Assembly (NCBI GenBank): GCA_026315105.1 | Contig: CM048746.1 | Location: forward strand, 639,709,398 to 639,773,397 | DNA length: 64,000 bases | Reading direction: 5' to 3' | DNA from: Locusta migratoria | Lineage: Eukaryota > Arthropoda > Insecta > Orthoptera > Acrididae | Shown: piece by piece, positions 1-10,880 of the stretch | How the letters are laid out: every line of letters begins with the position of its first letter | Position numbering within the stretch: position 1 is the first letter of the stretch | Translations under genes and position numbers: made by a program | Notes under the pieces: generated by a model | Told to the model about the DNA's origin: nothing | What the model saw: the letters and a program-made list of their open reading frames with translations, nothing else | The model's database searches: none

Positions 1-2244
1 TAATCAATGCCCAGACATTTCATACTTTCGACCTCCTTCAGTTGATCGTGGTGTTGCCAGTCTATACCAAGTCCTATATTCATGAGGCCGGATTTGTTGC
101 AGTTTAATTTGGCGCCTGACGCCGCTTCATACTCCTTAATGGTCCGCAACGCCGTCTCGACTTCAGCTGCGTTGTTTGCGACGAAACCTACGTCATCGGC
201 GTATGCGTGGCACACGATATGCTGACCGTGTATTTGTAGACCTCGCAGCCGGCGTGTCAGCGTTGCGAGTAGTGGCTCCACTGCGATGGCGAATAAGGTC
301 ATCGACATTGGGCATCCCTGTTTCACCGAACTGCTGATTTGGATCACGTTGCCTAGCTGGCCGTTAATCGAAATTCTTGAAGTGCTACCCTGTAGCAAGT
401 TCTTTATTATGTCGGTAAACCGGCGTGGAAAGCCCATTTCTTGCATTGTATGAAACAGGAACTGATGGTTGACTCTGTCGAACGCCTTGTCGAGATCAAT
501 TGTTGTTATCGCACATCGTAGTTTGCAGACATCAGCTATCGCCAATATGTCTCTGTATCCTGCTAAAGTCTGCAGGATGGTTCTATCTTTGCCAACATTA
601 GTTTGATGAGGCCCCGTAACAAGATGCATCACACGTTTCATCCTTTGTGTTAGGATACGAGCTGCGATTTTATAATCGCTGTTAAGTAATGTAATGGGGC
701 GCAACTTTTCAATGGAATTACTTCTTGGACTTTTTGGAATGAAGACAACTATTCCTTCTTTGAATTCTTGGGGAATAGAAACATTTGGATCCAGTAATTC
801 ATTGTAAAGGGATAGAAGTTTATCCTTCATTACACGCCAGAAAGTTTGATAGACTTCTATAGGAATGCCGTCTTGTCCGGGAGATTTGTTTTTTGGGCTT
901 TGAAAAATTACGGATTTCAACTTCGTCTATTTCTTCCATCAGAGGCCTGCCATCGTCGGGGGTGAGTGTTCGTGGCAGATTGGATGTCAATTCATACATC
1001 AGATTTACATCTATTGGTTGGTTGGCCAGCAGATTGGTGTAATAATTGTGAATCGTATTTCTGATGTCTTTCTGATTTTTTAGTGTTCGTCCATCCTGCA
1101 ACTTTAATTCCGACAGTATCTTCGTAGCGCCTCTTTTCCTTTCACGTATGAGGTGGAATATAGACGTTGCTTCATTGGGTGCTGTGTTCGTGGCTCTTGA
1201 TCTGATTTTAACGCCTTCCAGCTGTTTCGAACTAAGCAGACTAATTTTGGCTTGTATTTTCTTAATTTTAGTGTAATTATCGACGACGGTCGTATCAAGT
1301 TTATATAACTCCCTTAGACATTGGAAGTAGTATTCTATTGTCTGTTTTTGCCACCAGTATTTCTCACGCGAATAGTTCATGAAGCATTTGCGAATTTTTG
1401 GTTTGGCGCAATTGAGCCACCAAGTTAAAACAGAGGAGTAGCCGTTGCATTTAGACACGCATTCCTCCCAGGTCTTATTGAAAACTTCTCGACATTCTGG
1501 ATCTTCTAAATGTGAAACGTTAAATTTCCATTGTCCTCTGCCTCTATAGGTTTCCTGTCTCTTCATATTGAGGGTACAAATGTAAGCCGCGTGATCGGAG
1601 AAGCTCGTCGGCCATATTTCGCTCTGTAGAATGTGCCTCTGGAGGTTGTTCGACACATAAATCCTGTCAATCCTGCTTGCTGAATGGTTTGTGACATATG
1701 TAAAACCAGGCAGGAGGCCATGAATATGCTCCCAAGTGTCGACTAAAAATAATTCCTTGATCATCTGCTCTAATTCCACCGACTTATTGCAATTAGGAGT
1801 TTGGTCTTTGGGGTGGATAACGCAATTAAAATCTCCTGCCAATATAATGTAATCAAACCGTGCATTAAAAAGGGGAACAATTTCAGTTTTAAAAAATTCA
1901 GCTCTCCGGCGCCTGTTACTTGTGCCAGACGATGCATATTCGTTTATCAGCCGCGTGCCGTTAACAGTGGCTGCGAGACCTCTACTATCGGGGAGTCTGA
2001 CCACATCTTGAAGGATGACGCCTTCTTTAGCTAGGATAGCAGTTCCCAATTCCGGGCCATTTCCTGGATTATTTGTAGCATTGTAGCCTGGTATTCCCTC
2101 CAAATTAATGTCAGTCACCTCTTGTAGCATCGCGATATCTATGTCTGCGGCGTATAAGAAATCTTGGACGAATTTTAATTTCATAGCACTGCGTATCTTA
2201 TTCATGTTTACTGTGGCGATTCTATATGATTGTAAGTCGGTCAT
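1..2244 (-). pseudogene. LINE ORF2: endonuclease plus reverse transcriptase, one frameshift, runs off left edge
   Basis: ORF2 makes the nick and copies the element RNA into the chromosome. The start ATG is at 2242-2244, 2 bases after the ORF1 stop. The endonuclease shows LQEV, GDFN, SRIDRIY and SDH motifs in order. The open frame ends at 820, but the RT continues without a stop in another frame from about 906 down to position 1: NKSPGQDGIP, LRPITLLNSDYK, TIDLDKAFDRV, VKQGCPMSM, then HAYADD. The break is one base, in the run of five T on the minus strand at about 904-908. Everything visible is otherwise open, so this is a recent copy inactivated by a single indel, or a sequencing error. The RNase H or C-terminal zinc region would lie outside the window. 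Confidence 0.85.
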
Positions 2245-2246
2245 CT

Positions 2247-3608
2247 TTAATAGAAGTCATTAGTAGGAAAACATTCCGTCACTTCGTTCTTCTTCGTATT
2301 CCGGTTAGTCATGGTCGTATTTACAGCCGCAACCCGAATGTTCTGTGAATTTTGTGCCGTGGTCCTGTTGTCCGTTGAGATGTCCGTCATGTGTGTGTCC
2401 ATGTCTTCTTGCGATTCCACTGTCCAGTCCGTTGCTAACGGAATCGCGTTTGATACTTGACTATCGGTAGTCCGTTCCTGAAATCCTCTCTTTGCATCAA
2501 TTGCAACTGTCTCCGATGTCTTACTGGGCGCTTCTGTGTCACCAGTCTCAGTGGAAGATGTCCTGTTTTGACTCAGTGGCTGACCCGACAGATTGGTGCG
2601 TGAAGTTTCATCAATGTGCTTGGATGCCTCAGGTGGTGGCGGCGTTGCTTCCGCTGCTTTTTGATGTACAATCCTCCGCTTCTTGTTCCTTCTCTTTGGT
2701 GATGAAGGTTGTGAACTGCATTCACTTTCGTCACTGACTTGTAGTTCACGATGATGTACCTCATCAACAGATCTCTGGGTGTCAATGACCTCCGCCGGAG
2801 TGGCGAGAGGAAGATCGCGTTTTGCTGTTTCGTGACTAGCACCAAGTGGTGGGATTGTCTCTTCATTTATGTCCATTGGAGAATCTTCAGCTATCGGGTT
2901 GTCATCTTGCACTTCAGTCACTTGTGGCAGCAAATTGTCGCTACCACGATCACGAGTTACTGCGGCGTACGATAGAGGCAGGATTGTCATCGCAGATGTC
3001 TTTTCAGGTTCGCTTCGTGGTATCTGTGCCACACGTCTCTGAATGCACTGGGCACGGACGTGACCTGTAGAGTTACAGTTAGCGCACGTCTTAGGTTGAT
3101 CATCGTAAATCACTATAGCTCTGTGTCCGCATACAGTAATGTAGGACGGTATGTGCCTGTGCAGATCAATTTTGACTTGCCTAATACCGTTTAGTACAGG
3201 ATACTTCCGGGCACTGGACCATTTCTCCGCGAAGTTGCTTAAGACTTTCCCATATGGGGCCAAGGCTGCGTCTATTCGGTCGGCTGGAACTTCGAATGGC
3301 AGTTCGAAAATTCGAAGAGTGCGAATCCCGAAACCGGCGTGAGTTATGGTAACATCACCTACGTTGCCATCGTTGTGGTTGAACTTGAGTGACCCTCCAG
3401 TGGATGCAATGATTTTTTCACAAAGATCGGGTGATTTTAATTTCAGAAACACGACCGCGCTGACAATCGAAAAAGAAATACCTATAACATGATCCATTGG
3501 TATCTTCACCACGGTTTCCAACCAGTCTTCAAATTCATACGATTTCGGTTTCGCAAAAGATCGATCGAAGGTAAACTTCAAGGTGTCTTGTCGGTTAACT
3601 TCAGCCAT
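2247..3608 (-). CDS. LINE ORF1 (Gag-like RNA-binding protein with CCHC knuckle)
   Basis: ORF1 proteins of LINEs coat the element RNA and help in target-primed reverse transcription. The frame is open upstream to 3797. I prefer the internal Met at 3606-3608, because the preceding 63 residues are Cys/Arg-rich and unlike a Gag start. The protein is then about 453 residues. It has an RNA-recognition-like N-terminal half (a segment resembling LPFEVPADRIDAALAPYGKV), then one CX2CX4HX4C knuckle (CANCNSTGHVRAQC, about residues 175-188 from the chosen Met). A long low-complexity Ser/Thr/Pro-rich tail follows, with a basic patch (KRRNKKRR). It ends next to the ORF2 start, which suggests termination-reinitiation. 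The frame is intact. Confidence 0.8.
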   Translation of the reverse strand: MAEVNRQDTLKFTFDRSFAKPKSYEFEDWLETVVKIPMDHVIGISFSIVSAVVFLKLKSPDLCEKIIASTGGSLKFNHNDGNVGDVTITHAGFGIRTLRIFELPFEVPADRIDAALAPYGKVLSNFAEKWSSARKYPVLNGIRQVKIDLHRHIPSYITVCGHRAIVIYDDQPKTCANCNSTGHVRAQCIQRRVAQIPRSEPEKTSAMTILPLSYAAVTRDRGSDNLLPQVTEVQDDNPIAEDSPMDINEETIPPLGASHETAKRDLPLATPAEVIDTQRSVDEVHHRELQVSDESECSSQPSSPKRRNKKRRIVHQKAAEATPPPPEASKHIDETSRTNLSGQPLSQNRTSSTETGDTEAPSKTSETVAIDAKRGFQERTTDSQVSNAIPLATDWTVESQEDMDTHMTDISTDNRTTAQNSQNIRVAAVNTTMTNRNTKKNEVTECFPTNDFY

Positions 3609-3831
3609 TACTTCATGTTCACGTATACAGTAGAGTGACGAACACCGCCGAGTGACGCTGTAATCTCGCGACTTACCGCACCGATGTAAACAAAGCCGGC
3701 CGCAGCACGCTGCACACACGAGGTCTGAACGCTGTCGCTGCCGCTGGCAGACTACCGACTGAGCTATCGCGACAAGCCTCAGAATGCCGTCCCACAACTT
3801 TAGTTCAGCCAGTACCTCGCCTCCTACTTCC

Positions 3832-4092
3832 TACTTCCAGGATTGCTAGTCTTGCAAGGTTCGCAGAGAGCTTCTGTGAAGTTTGGAAAGTAGGAGGGGA
3901 GGTACTGCCGGAAGTAAAGTTTTGGGGCGGCATCGTGAGTCGTGTCGGAATAGCAGAGTCCGTAGAGCGCTTGCCCGCGAAAGGCAAAGGTCCCATGTTC
4001 GAGTTCCGGTTCCGGCACACAGTTTTAATCTGCCAGGAAGTTTCATATCAACGCACACTCCGCTGCAGAGTGAAAGTTTCATTCTGGAGCTC
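3832..4092 (+). mobile_element. tRNA-derived SINE, third family (fragment)
   Basis: The stretch contains a tRNA-like head with a B-box-like motif (GTTCGAGTTCC) after the tract GCTTGCCCGCGAAAGGCAAA. The body continues with AATCTGCCAGGAAGTTTCAT and CTCCGCTGCAGAGTGAAAG. I recognise this as a widely dispersed insect SINE. It directly follows the 5' end of the LINE. Confidence 0.6.
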
Positions 4093-4093
4093 A

Positions 4094-4168
4094 TAACTGG
4101 TTTGTAAGTTTAGGGACTGATGACTCCAAAGCTTCCCTTACGCTTCACAAACATTTGAACATTTTGAG
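4094..4168 (+). repeat. SINE family 1, 3' end only
   Basis: Carries the family tail GTTTGTAAGTTTAGGGACTG ending in CAAACATTTGAACATTTTGA. It lacks the tRNA-like head, so it is 5' truncated. Confidence 0.65.
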
Positions 4169-4171
4169 CAT

Positions 4172-4545
4172 CTCCAATTTCAGTTGTTTGTAATTGTTAC
4201 TCCTAGGAATTTAGTTGCATTTACGGCCTGTATTTATGACAGATTTTCCGTGTAAGTGACGTTTAACGGGTTTCTTTTAGTAATCATATGAATAACATCA
4301 TATTTACAGTTATTTAGGGAAAATGGCCAATTTTTGCACCTTGCATATACCTAAATCATTTTAGAGTTACTTTTCATCTTCTGGAGACTTTTCTAACCGA
4401 TAAATGACAACATCTTCCGTAAACAGTCTGAGAGCTACTCAGATTGTCTCGTTTATAAAAATAAGCAACAGTATATCACTTCCCTGGGGAACGCCAGATA
4501 TCATTTCAGTTCTACGCGATGACTTCCCTTAAATTATCTTCATAA
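4172..4545 (-). pseudogene. Decayed CR1/Jockey-like LINE reverse transcriptase fragment
   Basis: Read on the minus strand, this resembles the RT region of the LINE at 30.4-31.0 kb in this window. The shared part covers the region around the catalytic FADD and the conserved VPQG area (plus-strand marker CCCTGGGGAACGCCAGATAT against CCCTGTGGAACGCCCGATAT). Many stops and indels are present, so it is only a fossil. Confidence 0.55.
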
Positions 4546-5150
4546 ACTATTTGCTCGTATGTTCCTGGAGGTTAGATGTTAGGTTTGCATTTTATGAATC
4601 ATCAGCGCAAATTATTACTAAAGCAGTGAAAAGCTGTTAAAATTGCCATGTCCTGATCGTTAGATAGTATGGATCTACTCGAGGGGTGGTGGGAACGGCC
4701 CCATCTCCTCTCATTCTATGGCGTTCCCTGACACCATTCTGCATACACCCGCCCCACTGCTCAACACAGCCATTTCCCGGATGGAAGCACCACATCCTCT
4801 CATTACGGTAATGCGCTCTCTTTCAAACTCACTGATTTGACGGCACGGTTCGCTCATAGTCTGCGAGGCATGTTGCAGGTCTGATCAAGTCACACTGATC
4901 CATTACTTTCTACTCAACTCATTTTATCCCACTGTTTCAGTTTTGGAACAAAAGTTTTTAAATTTTTGTGCATAGGGGTTTTAATTTTTGGTAAGTTTGT
5001 CACACTGCTGGCTTTATACATGCTCCTTGCTCTTACTCAAAACTCCCAGTTGTGCTACTGGCATCTGCATAGCAACGTTGTTGGTGCTGTAGTAATTGAT
5101 TTTTATGGAAAAATGACTACCAAGAAGTGGTAAGTTCTAATGTATTTGAC
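4546..5150. other. No recognisable gene
   Basis: Unique-looking AT-rich sequence. I see no long coding frame, no SINE and no obvious inverted repeat. Confidence 0.4.
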
Positions 5151-5257
5151 AGTGGACAACGATATTCCAGTGTGTGTGAGTTATATCTGTTCTCAACAGT
5201 GGGTTATTATACATTATAGCTGAGTGTTCCATTTTTTGGAACAGTGGTATTGAATGG

Positions 5258-5464
5258 GTGCACTTGCATTTTAGGTTGACTGCCGATGAAATTATAGCAT
5301 TATTGAAAGAGGATATTGATTTTTCTGATGCTGGTAAGTACATGAGTTCCCCTGATGACCCATGGCGGTCAGATGAAGATTCAGGTGACGAGTGTGAAAG
5401 TGATATAAATCATCTAAACATCAAATACTATTCCTGTTACCGGCAGAAGAAAGAGGGCTGTTAG
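5258..5464 (+). pseudogene. Possible piggyBac-type transposase N-terminus
   Basis: The 68-residue frame reads LTADEIIALLKEDIDFSD and then an acidic Ser/Asp/Glu stretch (SPDDPWRSDEDSGDECESD). Acidic, low-complexity N-termini with an L-T-x-x-E-x-x-x-L-L-x-E-D start are typical of piggyBac-like transposases. The DDE catalytic domain does not follow; the frame stops and AT repeats begin. A candidate piggyBac-like terminus lies 500 bp downstream. This could instead be a chance acidic ORF. Confidence 0.35.
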
Positions 5465-5586
5465 GAGATGAGCTCAGAATAATATAAATGAAGCGCGTGA
5501 TAACAGCAGCTTATTCAAAGATCACAGATTTTGATACAACTAAAGTGTGACCAGTGCATGAAAAACACAACAAAAAATGTAATAAA

Positions 5587-5589
<3 letters not shown>

Positions 5590-5641
<52 letters not shown>
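5590..5641. repeat. (TA)n microsatellite
   Basis: About 26 uninterrupted TA units. Confidence 0.97.
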
Positions 5642-5645
<4 letters not shown>

Positions 5646-5830
5646 AGTTTCATACAAGTTAAAGTTGAAACTGAACTTACTAAAACACAGTACAATCTTG
5701 TTTAGTTCTTATTTGGTTATATACTCACATTTTGATAATCTCTAAATGAGCTATATAAAATATATAGTGAGAAAAATTTACGTAAACATGAAAAAATAAC
5801 ATGCACGTTACCTATACCACCCGTTCACAC

Positions 5831-5832
<2 letters not shown>

Positions 5833-5871
<39 letters not shown>
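5833..5871. repeat. Poly-T tract
   Basis: 39 T in a row. It may be the poly-A tail of a minus-strand retroposed sequence, but no body is recognisable. Confidence 0.95.
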
Positions 5872-5872
<1 letters not shown>

Positions 5873-5961
5873 TACTGTATGAAACTGGTATTTATGGTTT
5901 ATGTACACTCAAAATATAAGATTTGAACAGAAATTCGTAAAAGATTTGAGTGGCAAATCTT

Positions 5962-5981
5962 CTGGGGATCAAACGGGTTAA
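5962..5981 (-). other. Candidate piggyBac-like terminal sequence with TTAA
   Basis: On the minus strand this reads TTAACCCGTTTGATCCCC. piggyBac-like elements insert at TTAA and begin with CC-rich termini. A very similar end, TTAACCCTTTGATCC, occurs at 12067-12081. I could not find the matching left end near 4.5-5.2 kb. Confidence 0.35.
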
Positions 5982-6111
5982 GGTGACAACGAGAGTAGCA
6001 GCCACGTTTTCCGGCATGTGGCGTTTTCACATCAATCGATGTTGACATTGAGCCGCAAACCGACATGGTTTTAATATTAATCATTTCTGTAGAGCGTACT
6101 AAGATTCATGT

Positions 6112-6133
6112 TCTCTCTCTCTCTCTCTCTCTC
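6112..6133. repeat. (TC)n microsatellite
   Basis: 11 TC units. Confidence 0.95.
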
Positions 6134-6189
6134 ATAGCTTTTTTATTACTATGTTTATTTTCTTTTTTTCTGAACCTGCGTGTATAAGA

Positions 6190-6560
6190 GGTGTGTTAAA
6201 AAAGCAAGGTGATTTTTATTGTTACGAAAAAATATTTATTTATTTAAAAATATTCATGCTGTCCCCTACAGAATTATCCCCCTCCTCTACAATACAATTG
6301 TACCAACGTGTCTTCCAATCATCGAAACACTTAACATAAGAACATTTTGGTACAGTTTCAGCACTTACAGCGATGCAGTTTCCCCAGTCATTGCAAATCT
6401 TCGTCCTGTCTTAGGTCTTCGGTTTTCGAAACAAGGAAGTCGCAGCGGTCAAATCCCGTGAAGAAGGTGTAACGAGGCATGAGTGTCGCGTTATTTTTGG
6501 AAAAAAATATCTCGCAACGAACGATGAATGAGCGGGTTGTTATGGTAGAGACCCGAATAT
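6190..6560 (-). pseudogene. Mariner-like transposase C-terminus, decayed
   Basis: On the minus strand 6330-6240 encodes CFDDWKTRWYNCIVEEGDN followed by FK and a stop. This matches the conserved end of mariner transposases. Upstream, in a shifted frame, FDRCDFLVSKTEDLRQDED resembles the mariner stretch around the third catalytic Asp. Frameshifts and stops separate the pieces, so it is a fossil. The sequence GAGGTGTGTTAAAAAAGC at about 6188 could be part of the terminal inverted repeat. The N-terminal helix-turn-helix region is not visible. Confidence 0.7.
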
Positions 6561-6564
6561 TGAA

Positions 6565-6966
6565 CTAACTTTGTCTTATTGGATGACTTATTCCTGCTAC
6601 TTTTTGCTCGTTGCTGCCTGTACGCGTATACATTTGCAACACTAAACTTTCAATTTCAAAGTCAGGGGATTTTTAACTAGGGCGTAATCTACTAAATAAC
6701 TGACAATAACATGTGGGTTGCGGTTTGACTAAAAATTTTTATTGCCCATTGCATGATTATGTCTGGAAAGAACAACTAAATTCGTCTGACATGATTAGCT
6801 CGAGCTCCCAATATTCATAACAATGTAGCTATATGAATAATTAATCATTTGGATAATGTCCCTAAAATAACTGCTATTAAAGTTCATTGTTCCACAAAAA
6901 AAAAAAAAAGAATAAAAAAAATATAAAAAAATCTGAAAGCACTGAGAAATCTCTGAGTTCTACTGT
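6565..6966. other. No recognisable gene
   Basis: AT-rich filler with an A-rich simple stretch at about 6893-6930. Confidence 0.4.
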
Positions 6967-6980
6967 TAAAGTCCACATAA

Positions 6981-7170
6981 ATCAGATGTTCAAATGTTTG
7001 TAAAATCTATGCGACTTAACTACGGGGTCATCACTCCCTCCTAAACTTACCAACTATATACTAAAGACGGCACAAACATCCATGCCCGAGGAGGGATTCG
7101 AAACTCCGACCGCAGCGGCCGTGCAGACCGTGACTGGCACGCAGCAGACCACTCGGCCACCACGGTCAGC
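6981..7170 (-). mobile_element. SINE family 1 (tRNA-derived), with target-site duplication
   Basis: Full-length copy on the minus strand with tRNA-like head, B-box GGTTCGAA-like core and the GGGACT...tail. The flanking direct repeats are AAAGTCCACATAA at 6968-6980 and 7171-7183 (13 bp, exact), which fixes the borders. Confidence 0.9.
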
Positions 7171-7307
7171 AAAGTCCACATAATTCCGAAAGTGTTTCAT
7201 AGTCCAGAGCGGCGGATTCTGCGGCTATGTTGAACACCTATCGTCTCACTCGATTTCACTCTAAATAGCGACAAACGGCTGCTGATTATATAAAACTAGC
7301 TGAAAAC

Positions 7308-7325
7308 CCGGCGTTGCCCGGGTAC
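7308..7325. repeat. Short hairpin ACCCGG/CCGGGT
   Basis: Six-base arms around a five-base CGTTG spacer. The phrase AACCCGGCGTTGCCCGGGTA recurs at repeat boundaries in many insects as I remember it; the family is unknown to me. Confidence 0.5.
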
Positions 7326-8343
7326 TTATTTATTTATTCCTGCCTTGAATTAGTACTTCTATGCCTCCTCTCTCTGTCCATCTCCCTTCTTTAATATCAT
7401 TATCGCAGAATATGCAAGAAATATGACGTTTTACTTTTCCGAGGCAAGTTGTCTGAATGTGATCTATTAAAAGTAGATGTACTGTTGTAATATGTGTAAA
7501 GAAACGCAACGCACATTTATCTACGAAGTTTAAAAAAACAATTAATGTAATTAATTTCACTCATTTTTGAGGAAATGTCGCTGATAAAGCGTAACTGAAA
7601 AATATTCCTATCAGATTGCAGAAGTCTATGCACTTGCCGTTTATCGGGATAGTAAGTAGTGTAGATCAAATAACACGTAAAAATGCACTCGTTTCGAAGA
7701 ATCCAATCACGAAATTCAACAATAATGATTGTAAAAAAATCACAGATCTATCACTTGATGTAATGCGCAAAACGTCTAATCGATTTTTTTAAAGAGATGT
7801 ATTAAAAGAAATTTCTGTTTTACTGCTTTATTTATTTATTCCATACATTTCCTTATTCGTATGTTTAGCCTTACAAAGAGCTGAAGACATTGTAGCACGC
7901 ATAGACCAAAGATATGGTCTGTGGCATCACATTTCGCTGTATATAACCTTCTTGCTATAGAGTCGCAAACGTCATCGCTGGCCTTCAGTCCGAATTTTTT
8001 TTATAATTTGACGACTTTCAACCACCATATCTTACAACCCTTATAGCTATCGGCATGGAACTGGTATGGTGTACAAGGAGAGACTTCGAACGACAATTAC
8101 ACCCAGACCATTCGTTTGCGTTCTGGAGTTTTCGCTGTAGAGCGAAATATTAACACACACACACACACACACACGTAGAATTTTATATACATCGATAACT
8201 TTCCATCCGAATATATTCCACCCTTTTACCGTTATCAACCGTCAAGCAACAATGCAACCGATAAAACAATTTTCAAAGTGTGAATATAATTTTCAAAGAG
8301 TAATTATTGTTCCGCATTTCGCGTTATATTCTTCAAATTACTA
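7326..8343. other. No recognisable gene; contains (CA)n at 8153-8174
   Basis: AT-rich sequence with several short spurious ORFs that match nothing I know. An 11-unit CA microsatellite lies at 8153-8174. Confidence 0.4.
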
Positions 8344-8626
8344 AGTATCTATCAGATCGCTATAAAACAGTGTCTAAAACCTTCCATAGGTATAAATTAC
8401 TAAATGTACAAATATTTAAGTCTCTGCATCTTGTCGTTCCGGCGTGATAAGCGTACACCGAACCACATTAATATATATAAATAAACAGGTACCTGATCGC
8501 AATAAAACCGTGCCTAAAGCCTTCCACAGGTAGTCATTAGTAAGTGTACAATTTTTTAGCTCTTTATGTCCTGTGGTTCAAACGTGATAAACGTAGACCG
8601 AACAGACTTTCACACTTATAGATTTG
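8344..8626. repeat. Diverged tandem duplication, two units of about 140 bp
   Basis: Unit A (8344-8487) and unit B (8488-8626) align along their length. Examples are ATCGCTATAAAACAGTGTCT against ATCGCAATAAAACCGTGCCT, and GTGATAAGCGTACACCGAAC against GTGATAAACGTAGACCGAAC. The divergence suggests an old duplication. Confidence 0.75.
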
Positions 8627-9320
8627 TGATGACATTATTGTAATACGTCACCCAACGAGCTTTAGTAATTCTCGCAGTAGTATACAAAACTTTGTAAATA
8701 CCGACTGAAATGTTGATATAGCGGCATCGTTAGATGTGCGCTAAAATTCTAATGCAAATACATACAAAACTCTAACATCGGTAGGAGTTGAGACGCACTT
8801 CAGGCGCCTTAGAGCGCACGGCGCAGAACCATCTGACAGAGCCACGGTTCGTCTAGGATATAAACTTAGGATCACAAGAACAGGAAATCCGCTGCAACCA
8901 ATGAGTATAGGACAATATCACGGAGTCACACTTGCCCGTAGAGGGAATGTGTTGACATTCGCCCTGAGCCCAGGACACAGCAGGCAGTCGACTGAGTGGT
9001 TGTTAGTTAACCCTAGCTTAGTATAACATCCTTCAAAATGACGCCTACATTCAAATTGTCAGTGAGCTGTGTCGGTTTGAGGAACAACTGATAATCAAGT
9101 GTACACGGTTAGAGTGTTGGTTTGGAATCACACTCGCCGAATTGACGGGCGTTACTAACAAAAGTTCAAAATCCCTGGAAGACGGGTATTTTTTTAATGA
9201 CTTTATTTAAGTTTTACATGTCTTGAACTGTCTGTTCAGTTCTTCACACGTCTTCAGTGGGGAACATCCAAACTCGTCTTCTCGATAATTTTTGTAGAGG
9301 TTCCGTTTTCAGTTCGTTCA
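8627..9320. other. No recognisable gene
   Basis: No coding frame or repeat that I can name. Confidence 0.4.
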
Positions 9321-9329
9321 GGTCTCGTA

Positions 9330-10430
9330 TCAACAAGAACATCACATTAACTTCTCATAGTTTGAACGTTCCAGCTGGGAGGCGGATCGTGAAAGACGCT
9401 CCATAAAAAATTTGAAAAGAACTGTTGGTATTTGGGGTTAAGAACGATTGCGCAATGGCGATCATTGAGATACGTCCAGTAATCCAGTTCTGATTTCTCT
9501 TCGCTGTCGAAAAGGTAGCGGATGGTGTAGCCGCGTATCCAGTTCACAGCGTTAGTTTAGTGGACGGGTGATAAATTGTTTCCGTGAATGGCAGCGTCTG
9601 GAACGAGAGCTGAGCAGGTGTACGTCGGGTGACGAAAGCGAGAATGCGTTGTGCGAGTCTCCAGACGTCGGAGGAAGGACCACATTCGGACCGGTGGTTG
9701 TCGGTGTCTTCCACCCCACAGTGAATATATAGGGGTGTGTTAGCGAGTCGGATACGGTGCAGGAGAAAACGGTTGACTTTCTGCCGTTGACGATACACCA
9801 TCCGGATTGGACGCTGGAATCGAGAAAAAACTGCATGTACTGCTTTCCATGCACGACGCCATATGATTTGGGGAAACTTTTTATAATTAGGATTGGAAGG
9901 GCTGATGTAGTTGGAGGGCCTCATATACAGTCCTTGCCTGTAGTATTCGTTACAGACGTAGAGATTGGTAAATGTAGCTTAATTCCAGAAAAAAAGTCTT
10001 AATGTAGTAAAAAGGGCCTCGAATGTCAAATAACTTGACTGGGGATGTTTTAGAGACCGGTGCATATTCGCGTAAAAGCAGTTCGGTCATGCGCGTTCGG
10101 CAGTGTCGCCCTATTTGCAGTTGGGAGCTAACAAACAGTGCCGTAACTTTTGTGGGACGTCGAATAGACCGACCTCACCACGATCCCGTGGCAGGGAAAG
10201 AGAGGCATATTGGACCTTGAATAATAGTCCAGTACAGACAAAGGATCCTATCGACATCATCATGCGACGGGCAAGGGGTATCGGGATCGGTAACATATGT
10301 TCAACATGGGGGATGCGAGAGGCGTGATAAACGTTCATGTATCGTGCACGTTGAATCATATCCAGGGATCTAAATCGGTGTTGAAAGACGCTTCTTAGTA
10401 GCGAGCGTTAAAATCAGATGATAGTAACGC
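9330..10430 (-). pseudogene. L1/Tx1-like LINE ORF2 C-terminal region, decayed
   Basis: The minus-strand frames together give the region that follows the RT in L1/Tx1-type ORF2. In order they are a segment with MIQRARYMNVYHASRIPHVE, a GEVGLFDVPQK motif, then PLYIHCGVEDTDNHRSECG (Cys/His-rich C-terminal motif, CX7-8HX3-4C type). The end reads WIRGYTIRYLFDSEEKSELD. At least two frameshifts (near 9545 and 9925) and internal stops interrupt it. RT and endonuclease are absent. It may be a 5'-truncated relative of the LINE at 1-3800, but its 3' end cannot be compared because that part lies outside the window. Confidence 0.65.
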
Positions 10431-10436
10431 AGGGTT

Positions 10437-10565
10437 CGGATTTTGACCACTATTCCCCTTTGTTTTGTGTATGCGGTCATTACCCAGGATACTGTAGGTA
10501 GTGAGACGTTAAATAGTGCAGCCTTTTTCGTCAGTGACATATCCCGGCCTGTATGCTGTAGCTAC
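10437..10565 (-). pseudogene. Possible Tc1-like transposase helix-turn-helix fragment
   Basis: The minus strand reads TKKAALFNVSLPTVSWVMTA then YTKQRG. This fits the paired-type helix-turn-helix at the N-terminus of Tc1-like transposases (pattern x-AxLFGVSxxTVSxVMxAY). No catalytic domain follows; the LINE fragment begins directly downstream. Confidence 0.45.
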
Positions 10566-10880
10566 ATTTGGCGCTACAGGAGCGCCCTGTTTGCGCAGCT
10601 GTGTCCATGCGTACTCTGGGCACTCAACGCCGCTACGTTCCGCCTTCTCCATTTTCCACAGTCAACACACAAAGTAATTGATAACCAACGATAGGATGCA
10701 AATAGCATCGCTTCAGGATTCCTGGAAATCTTACAACTTGTTTCCCCGTGTTTCACTTTATGACATTCTCGGAGTAAAAATGTTTGATGTTAATTGGTAT
10801 TAACAATTATCTTTACATTTTTTTAATTTGATATATGAGCTTAAAGTGTCAGCAATTCAAAATTTTCTGAGATGTATTTG

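Larger units (their letters stand above)
1..3800 (-). mobile_element. Two-ORF non-LTR retrotransposon (LINE), L1/Tx1-like, 3' end outside window
   Basis: An ORF1 with a CCHC zinc knuckle is followed after 2 bases by an ORF2 with an apurinic-type endonuclease and a reverse transcriptase. This is the organisation of autonomous LINEs. The 5' untranslated part is about 190 bp (3609-3800) and abuts SINE-derived sequence. The RT motifs (NKSPGQDGIP, LRPITLLNSDYK, AYADD) look most like the L1/Tx1 group, but I have not run a tree. It is the best-preserved element in the left half of the window. Confidence 0.85.

Noticed and set aside
1801..3342. Plus-strand ORFs opposite the LINE ORFs
   Set aside because: They are antisense shadows of ORF1 and ORF2, which have clear zinc-knuckle and endonuclease motifs.
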